From contig JAGTWJ010000002.1 in NCBI GenBank assembly GCA_020064725.1, positions 4,464,001-4,528,000 of the forward strand: a DNA stretch of 64,000 nt, in the 5' to 3' direction. This DNA comes from Drechslerella dactyloides (taxonomy: Eukaryota > Ascomycota > Orbiliomycetes > Orbiliales > Orbiliaceae). Under the pieces are notes generated by a model. The model did not search any database. It saw nothing but the letters and a program-made list of their open reading frames with translations, and was not told the origin of the DNA. This document shows, one piece after another, positions 23,218-31,749 of this stretch. The translations under genes and the position numbers were made by a program. Positions within the stretch are counted from its first letter, which is position 1. Every line of letters begins with the position of its first letter.

Positions 23218-24213
23218 ATGGACATTGCGCGTATCCTTTGCGTGGAGGGAGATACACGAAATGGCAGCTCCACTCAACCCTACCAACGCGTTAACGCCGC
23301 AATTCCGCCGCATACAATTCTCCAGATCCTAGAGCTAATGGAGTCGATCCTGCTCTACACGCCCGCTGTCACCGTGCAGACGAGCTGTCGCCGCGTCTGC
23401 CAATTGTGGAAAGCCCTAATCGAGACGTCGCCCGCCTTAAAGTACTACACCCGCACCGGCCTCCGTTCCCGCGACCGCGCAGATCTAGATACGACTGAGC
23501 AGGCAAATCACCTTCCATGGTCAATCCCGCCGCTCGACGAGGTCCCATCACCGGAAGCGACGGGCGTATTTACGCCTATGGCCATGGAAGTCCTCGCTGT
23601 ATTCTGGCGGCGGCTCACGCCATACATCCTGAACACTCCCATCGGCTACGATTTCCGCAACTGGCCGCCGCTGCCAATCGACCTCGAGCCCGACGATAAA
23701 GTTGATGGGAGAACGAAGCTTCTTCGCGACCGAGCCATCCTTATTCATAAACAATTCTCCTATATTTCGGAACATATAATTTTCCTACGTTATCAATATG
23801 AAAATAGTACGGAAATTGACCGCAACTGGGTATATCCGTATCTTGAGAGCGGGCTCTTCTTGACCCGTCCAAACGACTCCGACTGCCCGATCAGACGAAT
23901 TATGCGCCAGCTCGTATTCACGGAACGTTGCGCCGGCCCACGCGGAACAACGATGCGGGCAGGCGGTATCAACCGCCGGCGCCTGACGCACCAAGTGTCA
24001 TATAGAGCGGACACACGCGCGCTAGAAGCGGCGGAAGCAGACCGAAAGTTGCAAGAGTGGTACGTAGCGGTAGAGCGCATACGTGCACAAAGGGCATATT
24101 ATAATGAGCCGCAGGGGTTAGCAGACTCCAAAAAATACCGCCTGTGGGACGAATGTTACTTTGAATATTGGAAACTACAAGCTCGACGCTACGAATGGAA
24201 AGAGTCGAAGTAA
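23218..24213 (+). CDS. F-box domain protein
   Basis: Single-exon frame of 331 residues. Residues about 36-76 (ILELMESILLYTPAVTVQ, then SCRRVCQLWKALIETSPALK) fit the short fungal F-box, whose usual form is ELLE-ILL-h, RVC-x-W-x-x-LI-x-S-P-x-L. F-box proteins bind Skp1 and bring substrates to an SCF ubiquitin ligase. The remainder (about 100-331) has no repeat type that I recognise (no LRR or WD pattern), so the substrate-binding part is unknown. It contains acidic and tryptophan-rich segments and a basic, probably helical C-terminus. The first ATG is used; the 30 residues before the F-box are of ordinary composition and the true start could be a little downstream. Fungal genomes carry many such lineage-specific F-box genes, and this one is isolated in gene-poor DNA. 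Confidence 0.72.
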   Translation: MDIARILCVEGDTRNGSSTQPYQRVNAAIPPHTILQILELMESILLYTPAVTVQTSCRRVCQLWKALIETSPALKYYTRTGLRSRDRADLDTTEQANHLPWSIPPLDEVPSPEATGVFTPMAMEVLAVFWRRLTPYILNTPIGYDFRNWPPLPIDLEPDDKVDGRTKLLRDRAILIHKQFSYISEHIIFLRYQYENSTEIDRNWVYPYLESGLFLTRPNDSDCPIRRIMRQLVFTERCAGPRGTTMRAGGINRRRLTHQVSYRADTRALEAAEADRKLQEWYVAVERIRAQRAYYNEPQGLADSKKYRLWDECYFEYWKLQARRYEWKESK

Positions 24214-25432
24214 GCTTGCGCTAGCAGGCACAGAGCCGTTGGACCCCGACTTTAAAGAAATACTTACAGAGGTTCTTTGCTTTGTAGCGGGGGAACTGCA
24301 CGAGGTTGAGGTCACGCTGAAACTCGGTTACTGGATCAGGCTTGTCTCGAAACCAGAAGGCGCCTGGCTTGCGAGACAAGATCGGGCTATCTAACAGATG
24401 TTTATCCAAGATTAATGAATCATGATTTGAGGAACGGTAGTCTGTATAATTCGTTGGCTCTCTAGAGCCTAGTCTCCACACCACATGCTGTAGCACTTAG
24501 ACCGCGGAGAATATCTATACGAGAAAGTTAGAGCTAGTGGCTGGAGTGCCCAAGCGTCGGGGCTCAGTTTTTGATCCTGTGGGTTAGTTTAAATTATTAA
24601 TTCGACAACATTGCTATGGCCCAGCCGCCAGGGGACGTTCATTTAACAGTTGCTACTTGGGCGATTGTGTCAAAATCGGCAAAGCACTGCATAGTGCATG
24701 CGAGCGCGTATGCAAATGTTGTGCGCGAGGATTCGTAGAGGCCTTGAGACTAGACGCAATACTGTAAACGGAGTTAGCCTCGAGACCGGGCGCTAGATGC
24801 ATCGATGGCGAGGCAGAGAAGCGGAGTTAGCCTGGAACCACCTGCACCCATGCATCCTAGACTGACCACCGGATACTTGCGGTTAATTCTCGACGTAATT
24901 ACGTAACTTCAGCAAGATCTGAGTATAGCGTAGTATCTATATGGACTGTCAGCTAGAAAATGCTACATGTATAATCGATCGAGGTGTGCACGCGTATTAA
25001 TTCGAAACCTGTCGAGAGTCGATATTGAAACAAGATTATGCCAAGCCGTGACAAGTCGCAATCCGCAAAATGAACTTTAAATAATATTTATGCGCATGGC
25101 CGGCCATTTGGAAGTCTAGAGCTACCAGCTCTCTTCTCCAATATACGATACGCATTACCTGGTAATAGCGGTCACTCGCTCTGTTGCATTTTCTTGCAGC
25201 CTTTGTTGCGCCAAGCCGCGTGCGCGTTGTGTTGGCGGAGACCAAAGCCGCGGCTGCTGCGCCGACGACGACGACATCGAATCGCGCTTGGCTATCACAT
25301 TCACCTCCCAGCTTCCAACCAACATCGACCCGCCAAATCACCACCAGCCTCAAAGACATCAAATCTACCGCTTCCGTATACCTCCCCACCATCCATACCA
25401 CGCCCTCAAGAGTACAGCAGCAATACTCCACC
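24214..25432. other. Intergenic DNA between the F-box gene and VPS24
   Basis: It contains the 40 bp hairpin repeat at 24341-24380, then AT-rich sequence without a gene. The last 250 bases before 25433 are C-rich (CCACC, CCAC) and look like the promoter and leader of VPS24. Confidence 0.5.
24341..24380. repeat. 40 bp near-perfect inverted repeat of the dispersed family
   Basis: The left arm CTTGTCTCGAAACCAG (24341-24356) is the inverse of the right arm CTGGCTTGCGAGACAAG (24364-24380), with a 7-base GC-rich loop. Both arms match the ends seen at 3431-3457, 22431-22447 and 16274-16295. It could be a head-to-head pair of ends left after loss of the interior, or a very short element. Confidence 0.55.
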
Positions 25433-26186
25433 ATGGATACGCTGAAAGGCCTCTTCTGGAAGCCAGATCCCGCCGAGCAGGTCAGCCAGCCCACCTCCCC
25501 CTCCCCCGCCATCCACTCTTCCCTCTCACGCAGACGACAAAACTAACACCTTAACGCCGCCGCAGCTCCGCAAATGCAACAGCCTGATCCGCTCGAACGC
25601 CCGCCAGCTAGACCGGCAAATCTTCACCCTCAAAAACCTAGAAACCAAGACAAAATCGCAGATAAAAGCCGCCTCCACCCGCCGAACGCACACCTCCTCC
25701 ACACCGCTTGAAATCCGCCTGCTCGCCCGCGAACTCGTCCGCATCCGCCGCCAGCACGCCCGGCTGACGACGTCGAAAGCCCAGCTCGAGTCCGTGGGAA
25801 TGCAGGTCCGCGAGGCGTTCGCCGTGCGCAAGATCCAGGGGTCCATGAAGGTCTCCACGCAGGTCATGAAGGACGTCAACGCGCTCGTAAAGTTGCCCGA
25901 GCTGACGGGCACCATGCGTGAGCTGAGTAGCGTGCTGGTCGCCGCGAACGTGATGGAGGAGATGGCGGAGGATGCGATGGGCGCTGCGGAGACGGACTTC
26001 GAGGATGAGGAGGCGGAGGAGGAGGTGGACCGGGTGATTGCTGAGCTTGTCGGCGACCGGTTTGGTGAGGATGTGGCGGTGCCGGAGGAGTTGCCGGCGG
26101 CGAACGCACAGGAACCTGTGGCGACAGCGGAGGAGCAGGCGGATTTGCAGGAGTGGCGGAGCCGACTGGAGCAGCTGCGGAGCTGA
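25433..26186 (+). CDS. VPS24: ESCRT-III subunit Vps24/CHMP3 (Snf7 family)
   Basis: Two exons, 25433-25480 and 25566-26186. The 85 bp intron has an unusual GTCAGC donor but a good CTAAC branch and CGCAG acceptor. The 222-residue product matches the usual length of Vps24 (about 224 in yeast). Exon 1 encodes MDTLKGLFWKPDPAEQ. Exon 2 starts LRKCNSLIRSNARQLDRQI, the basic first helix, with following helices rich in Arg/Lys (to about 110) and an acidic C-terminal half: the charge split typical of ESCRT-III. The C-terminus DLQEWRSRLEQLRS fits a MIM1 motif that binds the MIT domain of Vps4. The protein polymerises with Snf7, Vps2 and Vps20 on endosomes for multivesicular-body sorting. It is convergent with the p23 gene. 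Confidence 0.9.
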
Positions 26187-26680
26187 TGATGTACATGTCA
26201 TGTCATGAGGGTGCGTGTGAGGATGGGATCGATGTCGTTCAGCGGGTTTTCATTGAACTATTTGGTGTATTTTGTCCGGTTGGTAGTTTAGCTGGTTCCT
26301 TCGCTTTGATATCCATAGCTACATTACATATATCGCGCTCACACGCCGGTGTTTTTCCATGTCGTGCCTGGATGCTCTGCTTAATCAGGTTTAAGATTAG
26401 ATATGATCTAGCATACAATTATGGCGCATTCGTCTTGGTGATCCGGCATGCATGAGAAACCCAGGCTGGGATACCATACCAAGCTCACGATCGATTAAGA
26501 AAACAGCCTCGCCGGAGAAAATATTTAACTCGAAAGAGAAGAAAGACGGCCTCCTCTGCCGTATTACCATATCGTCTGAAAGTAATTCTCCCCCCTCCAC
26601 GTCCTATCTAGCTATCCGCACTATCGTCACATTGCCTGCCGCGTAGATACACCGCAGAAAGAGCGAAATAAACAGTCTAA
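26187..26680. other. Convergent 3' region between VPS24 and p23
   Basis: Holds the 3' ends of two convergent genes. AT-rich, no gene seen. Overlapping transcripts are possible given the 494 bp spacing. Confidence 0.5.
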
Positions 26681-27559
26681 TTAATCAAGCTCCTCGATAG
26701 GTGACTTTCCCTTTCCCACAGCAGCCGGCTCAGGTGGGATGGCGGCCGCGACGCCGCCTTCCTCCTTCTTCTCGCTCTCGAGATCCGGCATTTCCTCGTC
26801 GTCGCTGTCGTCGTCGAGTCCGGGGTTGGCGGCCCCCAGGCCGCTGAGGTCTTGCGCGCCACCGAGCTTGGAGAAGTCGATGCCGCCAAAGCCGCCGGCA
26901 TCGTCGCCGCCGCCGAACTGAGACATCATGCTGGGGTCGAATTCGGGCTCTGGGGCGGGGCCGTCCTGCTCATCTTCGTCGACCCACTACATTCGTACCG
27001 ATGTTAGCATGCCATTCCCAGTACAAAACCCTCTACAGCTCTTGGAGGATGCAGGCAGTACGTGAAAATTGACACGAGAGGAACAAAAGAGAGTCACGAA
27101 CCTTATCGAAGTCTGTCTTCAGCCAATGCAGCTTCTTCTTATCCTTCGTCAGCCGCGGCCAGAACTCCTCCTTGACCTCCTTCTTCCGCAGCACGCACTC
27201 AGTCTCGCGGCCGGAATGGTGGTGACGACTCGCGGCGGCATCGATCTCCTCGAAGAACTCGATTTCGACGCCGAACGTCTGGCCTTTGGTTGTCGTGCCC
27301 GTGTACGAGAGCTTGGTGGGGGTGAGGTCCAGCTTGAGGTTGTCTTTGGACACATCCGGCACCTTGATGGTCAGGTAGATGATGTTCTTCTCCGGGTCGG
27401 AGGGCGAGGAGCGCTGCGCCCAGGTGACTGCATGCAACACGTGCGTTAGGAGGTGGTTTTCTCCACGATGTGTGTGTAAATGGAGGGGAGGCGTTTAGCA
27501 GAGGGTGGGGCTGGAATAGACGTGCCTTCTGGGTGCAGTTGACCTTGTGGAATCGACAT
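26681..27559 (-). CDS. Hsp90 co-chaperone p23 (Sba1/Wos2 family)
   Basis: Three exons: 27559-27526, 27427-27102 and 26986-26681 (221 residues). Introns 1 and 2 end at acceptors with good TCCTAAC and GCTAACATC branch sites. Exon 2 holds the CS domain (VTWAQRSS through NIIYLTIKVPDV), and the family signature WPRLTKDKKKLHWLKTDFDK continues across the exon 2/3 junction as WVDEDEQ. The C-terminus is acidic and Gly/Met-rich with DDDSDDEEMPDLE, as in fungal p23. The protein stabilises the closed ATP-bound Hsp90 dimer. The first intron is open to two readings: a GT donor after codon 5 (exon 1 ending 27544, product 215 residues), or a GC donor at 27526, which restores the conserved Pro-Glu-Val before Trp-Ala-Gln. 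I prefer the GC donor. Confidence 0.88.
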
Positions 27560-27949
27560 GATGGCGGTATGGAGATCTAGAGGATGGAGATTGATGTCGT
27601 TCGTGGGTTTGTCGAGATGAGATGGAGATGAGAGATGCGATGAGAGAGTTACGTTATGTTGGACGTGAAAGGTGGGACGTGTGTTCTGGCGGTGAGGATT
27701 CGTGCGGCGGGTTCCAGAGCCTTCCAAGAACCCCACACTCGCCCAACACACGCCGCACCGCACTTCTTTATCGATAGCACCACGACACGCGAGATGCGAT
27801 ATCAATCATATCCACACCGACGACGACGGCGATGATGGCGATGATGATGGGAAACGGGTCGCAGGGGATATAATGTCCATTCGCTGCTCTAAACATTGGC
27901 TAACTACAATTCACGCTTCTAGAATACACAGTTTTTGCAAGCAGCAGCA
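27560..27949. other. Intergenic DNA between p23 and the pirin gene
   Basis: Promoter region of p23 next to 27559 and the 3' end of the pirin gene. It contains GATGAT/GACGAC alternations near 27815-27850. No gene seen. Confidence 0.5.
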
Positions 27950-28828
27950 TTACCGCTCGCCCATATCGAAAAAGACAAACTCGGCAGCCCGTCCGCCTAC
28001 GTTCTCAAACGTAAGCTGGCTGCCTTCCCGCGCCTCGATTTTGAGCCCGTCGCCCTCCTCGAGCACCTGCTCCGTGCCATCTTCCGCCGTAACCTTGAGC
28101 TTCGCACCACCTGCCGGTGCGGCCTCGCTCTTCTTGCGGATCCCAGAGCTCATAACCAGCTGCACGAGCCCGAGCCTCTTTCTGCTCCCGTCAGCAGTTC
28201 CCGTACCGGCCTTCTTCCCGAACACATGCTGCACGTTGTCCCCAGCGTTCTTCAACATGCTGGCGAAAAAGTCGACGTCAGCGGGAATCGGGATCAGTTC
28301 CTCCTTGCCGTCCTGCCTCGGCACGGCCTTGAGCTTGTCCGCGCCGCCAAAGTTCTCGCGTGAGGTGATGATTTTCTTCAGCACGCCGGCTTTACTCTCC
28401 TCGGGATGATGGCGAGTGTAGTACGTTGGCGTCAGCCCGCTCTCGTCCGGCCGCACCCAGATTTGCAGGATCGATGCATCGCTTTTGTCGCCCGCGTACT
28501 CGCTGTGGCTGATGCCCGTCCCCGCAGAAGTGTACTGGACGTCGCCGCGTTTCAGCACCTCCACGTTGCCGAGGGAGTCGCGGTGGACGACCTCGCCGCG
28601 GGTGATGTAGGTGAAGATTTCGAATTCGCGGTGGTGGTGCGTGTCGAATCCCTTCGCGCGGGCGATGTTGTCTTCGTTGATGACGCGCAGGGGGCCGAAG
28701 GAGGTGTCGGCGGGGGAGTAGTAGGAGGCGAAGGAGAAGGTGTGGTAGGTGCGGAGCCAGCCGTGGTCGGCGTATCCACGGGAGGCGGAGAGGCGGGGGA
28801 GGAACTTGAAGGCGGCGGTCTTAGACAT
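27950..28828 (-). CDS. Pirin-family cupin protein
   Basis: Single-exon frame of 292 residues, the usual size for pirins. The N-terminal cupin shows the family motifs GWLRTYHTFSFASYY (24-38) and THHHREFEIFTY (63-74; His64 and His66 expected as metal ligands). It continues with YTSAGTGISHSEY (99-111), where His108 and Glu110 complete the metal site. The second cupin half (about 190-285) is less conserved, as usual, and ends EFVFFDMGE. Pirins bind Fe(II); some act as quercetin 2,3-dioxygenases and others as nuclear redox-responsive cofactors. The sequence does not decide which role applies. It is tandem with p23 on the same strand, 390 bp apart, but the functions are unrelated. The first ATG starts directly at the domain, so the start is secure. 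Confidence 0.92.
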   Translation of the reverse strand: MSKTAAFKFLPRLSASRGYADHGWLRTYHTFSFASYYSPADTSFGPLRVINEDNIARAKGFDTHHHREFEIFTYITRGEVVHRDSLGNVEVLKRGDVQYTSAGTGISHSEYAGDKSDASILQIWVRPDESGLTPTYYTRHHPEESKAGVLKKIITSRENFGGADKLKAVPRQDGKEELIPIPADVDFFASMLKNAGDNVQHVFGKKAGTGTADGSRKRLGLVQLVMSSGIRKKSEAAPAGGAKLKVTAEDGTEQVLEEGDGLKIEAREGSQLTFENVGGRAAEFVFFDMGER

Positions 28829-29547
28829 GTTGTAAGTGTCTTGGGGGTGTGATTGAGTGGTTGATAGATTGGATATTTCAATATCCGTGTGACTTCTCTA
28901 GAAAAAAGGATGCTTTATCTATTGAAGCTGTGAGGTTATATTGCTCAAGATATTTTATTATATGCAATTGTGATTGAATCGATTGATGCTTTTCGAAGCA
29001 GAATATCAGTCAAGAAGGCTCCCAAGCCGCCAATTTATACACATCGTCAACCATCTCTAGAGCAATGGAGATGGTTCCATGACGCGCCGCGGAATCTGTC
29101 GCAAGATGCATTTCCAATGATGACTTTGCAACCACCGCCGCGTCGTGAAGCCCATTAGTCAAGCGCTGTCGCGACTGAAAGTAGCGTTCGGTAAGCGGGT
29201 GAATAAGCTGCCCAAGCCGCTGACCAAATCCACGCTAGCCGGAAGCGACTCTTTGACACCAATTCAACCTTTTGTCCCACTACGTCATGCATCTCTTAGT
29301 GTGATCACTATCTGCAGCGCTCAAAATGATAGGAGTCGGTTGGTATGTTGCACCATACCTGACCATATATACTCGCAGCTTACAAAACGATACCCCTCGC
29401 TCACTAATAGGGCTCGAGTACCACTGATAGTAAACAGCACGCGGGCCAACACACGCCCGGTAAAAATGCACATGTAGTACGTAAACCTCGCTTCCGCCCA
29501 AACTTTCCGCTTCGGCAAAAGGCGCAAAAAATAAACGACAAAAGAAA
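28829..29547. other. Intergenic DNA upstream of the pirin gene
   Basis: AT-rich next to 28828 (pirin promoter). No protein gene supported. The stretch ending at 29547 contains a run of T on the minus strand just after the tRNA, which fits a Pol III terminator. Confidence 0.5.
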
Positions 29548-29640
29548 TGCTCGAACTTGGACTTGAACCAAGGACCTTCTCATATCAGTCACTCAATCCG
29601 AAGATACGAGTGAGACGCTCTACCGCTGAGCTATACGAGC
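29548..29640 (-). tRNA. Intron-containing tRNA, probably tRNA-Thr(CGU)
   Basis: On the minus strand the 93 bases fold as a tRNA. The acceptor arms are GCTCGTA and TTCGAGC with discriminator A (one T-T mismatch). The D arm is GCTC-AGCGGTA-GAGC, the anticodon stem is TCTCA with TGAGA, and the T arm is CTTGG-TTCAAGT-CCAAG with perfect pairing. The anticodon loop begins CT-CGT-A, followed by about 21 extra bases that fit a canonical intron after position 37. Removing them leaves about 72 bases. Anticodon CGU reads ACG (Thr); the first pairs G1-C72 and C2-G71 and A73 suit threonine tRNAs. A run of T follows on the minus strand. The isoacceptor depends on the intron boundary, so treat the identity as probable. 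Confidence 0.75.
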
Positions 29641-30066
29641 TGTCGTGATTCGAGCCTCCGCTTTGCCACTATGAAGTTGGTGGGGCCGCACGCTCGATCA
29701 TACCTAATCGACGCCAGTGGAACTGTGTGGGTTTGGCTTGCAAGACCAGACTCCAGTAAAGATAGCTAGGAATTCCTGGTCTTTATTGAAGGTTCACGAG
29801 CGCGTTCTAGTAACCAGGCTATTGATACGAGAAGGTAATTCATGCAGGAGACATTATGATATTTCTTCGGTATTCATTACGCATTGAATGCTAGCTTGAA
29901 CGGGTCCTCTCGACCTCGATTATTAACATAGTACCCCCCATCTCGTCATTCTTAACCACCCAGTACAATGAATCATACACATGCACACGCAAATATAAAG
30001 ATACACCACTAGTTCACAGAAACGAGAATTATATATATACCAATCTAGACATAGCCACCCGAGATC
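29641..30066. other. Intergenic DNA between the tRNA and the DUF2235 gene
   Basis: Contains the repeat copy at 29719-29750, about 80 bp upstream of the tRNA gene, followed by AT-rich 3' flank of the DUF2235 gene. No protein gene seen. Confidence 0.5.
29719..29750. repeat. Repeat copy shared with the 40.7 kb inverted repeat
   Basis: Contains AACTGTGTGGGTTTGGCTTG and continues CAAGACCAGA. The same sequence with four changes (GGAACTGTGTGGGCTTGGCT, then TGCGAGGCCAGA) is found on the opposite strand at about 40730-40760. A related core lies at 39806-39826. The element sits upstream of a tRNA gene, a common landing place for transposable elements. Confidence 0.5.
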
Positions 30067-31749
30067 TTAATGCAGCGGAGCGCTTTCGCCATAGTTGTTC
30101 CCCTCGTCCAGCTCCTTCATAATCTCCTTCGGCACCAGCCGCCTCTCCAGCCCCACCGAAGGGCTGGTCTCCGCCCAACTCGGCGCGATCTGCCACTCGC
30201 GGATTATCACATCACCCTTCTTCTCGTCCTTCATCCGCCAGTACCAGTAATCGTCCTCCTTCTTCTCGCACTGGCTCACCTCGAACTTCTTCAACGACCA
30301 CGGCTTGTAAGCTTTATTCGGGGTGTTCCACAGCACGCCCTTCTTCACGCCCAGATCCTTCGGCTTGCAGCTGTTCATCATCCCCATGCGGTAGCGCACG
30401 GACGGGTGGATGAACTCGTTGGTGTACCAGTACTCCGGCGTGTCGGAATCCGGATGCTTCTTCTCGTCCTGCGATTTCTCATGGTTGTACTGTCCCGGCG
30501 TGCGGGCGAGCCAGCCGCCCATTCCGGGGAGAGTGTAGGCTACGGACGCGCTGTCTTCCAGGTTGCCTTCGCCCCAGGATTGCTGCTGGGCCTTGCAGTG
30601 GGTGACGAAGCGCTCGACCTCGCGGTGGTTCCATTCTAGGAGAGTGCCGACTTGGTCGACCATCCAGGCGAGGCAGATGTCGTCGATGGAGGACTCTTCG
30701 TCGGCGCCCGTGATTGTGCCGCCGCCGACGTGGGCGTGGAAGCCCGGGAACCAGCATTGGGTCAGGTGGGCGGCCCAGCCGTGGTTGCCGTGCCGTTTGT
30801 GGTACCAGAGCGTTGGGCTGAAGGGGCCGCGGTACTCGTCCAGCGCGAGCGCATGCGCTGCCTTCTCGATACCTGTACGCGTATCGCCAACCGTTAGTAT
30901 GGGCATGCGAGTGGGAGAATCGGTGGATGGGTGGATGGCGGGGACTAACGGCTGTGAAGCTGGGTGTCGTAGAACTGGTATTCCTGATTCCAGTTTGTGA
31001 TCTTGCTGAACACGCTATCCGGAATGCCCAGCGCGCCAACGGTATCCCACACGCCGACAAACTTGATGGTGACGCCATGATAGTGGATCTTGTCCTGGTT
31101 GTCCTTCCACCAGCTGCTCTTGCTAAAGTCGACGCCGGAACCGCGCTTCTTGTACGCCTGGTACATTTGCGGGAACATCACCATCTCGCCCGGCGGGAGG
31201 ATCCCCGCGCCGAGGATCAGCCCCGCGAGAGCGCGCGCGGTGTAGGCGCCGCGGGAGAAGCCGAAGAGGAAGATTTCGTCGCCTTCGTGGTAGTTGTTGC
31301 AGAGGAAGTTGTAGGCTGTGCAGACGTTGTTGTCGAGGGAGCTGCCCGTTGCGCCTGTTACACCCACTCACGTCAGATTGTCCTCGAAAGCAGTATTCAT
31401 GCGACGGAGCATGATTGGGAGCAGGTTCAATTGGCACGGTGAGGTTAATTGACGCACCCTGCAGTCTTTTATCAACGAAGGAGAGGTCGCCGGCCCCGAC
31501 GCCGCTCTGGTAGTACACGATCTGCGGCACCTTGACGCGCTCCTGCTCGCCCTTGGCGTTCATGGCAATCTCGTGGCCCTCGCCGGCGATGAGGCGGCCG
31601 ATTCGCGCAACGTTGGACGGCATGTTGATCGTGCCCTTGTCCGCTGCGAACCAGGTGCCGTCGCAGCAGACGATCAGGCGTTTCTTGATCTCATTGATCT
31701 TGGGGATTGCCGCCACGCTCACCGTCATTGCCGAGTCCTCTTCGCCCAT
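30067..31749 (-). CDS. DUF2235 alpha/beta-hydrolase (Tle1-like phospholipase domain)
   Basis: Three exons, 31749-31458, 31354-30950 and 30872-30067, giving 500 residues. Intron 1 is GTGCGT...AACAG and intron 2 is GTTAGT...TACAG with an ACTAACG branch; all phases close. The protein opens with KRLIVCCDGTW (23-33), the DUF2235 start. The nucleophile motif is GFSRGAYTAR (Ser131). The acid is in VGVWDTVGALG, and the base is in WFPGFHAHVGGG in exon 3. HALALDEYRGPFSPTLW lies just after the second junction and is also a family hallmark. Related bacterial domains are type VI secretion phospholipase effectors (Tle1); fungal members are intracellular and mostly uncharacterised. No signal peptide. The substrate is unknown, with a lipid ester the likely class. 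Confidence 0.88.

Noticed and set aside
25036..26201. Minus-strand frames of 158 and 187 residues over VPS24
   Set aside because: They are antisense to the VPS24 exons and promoter; the sense strand encodes a clear Snf7-family protein.
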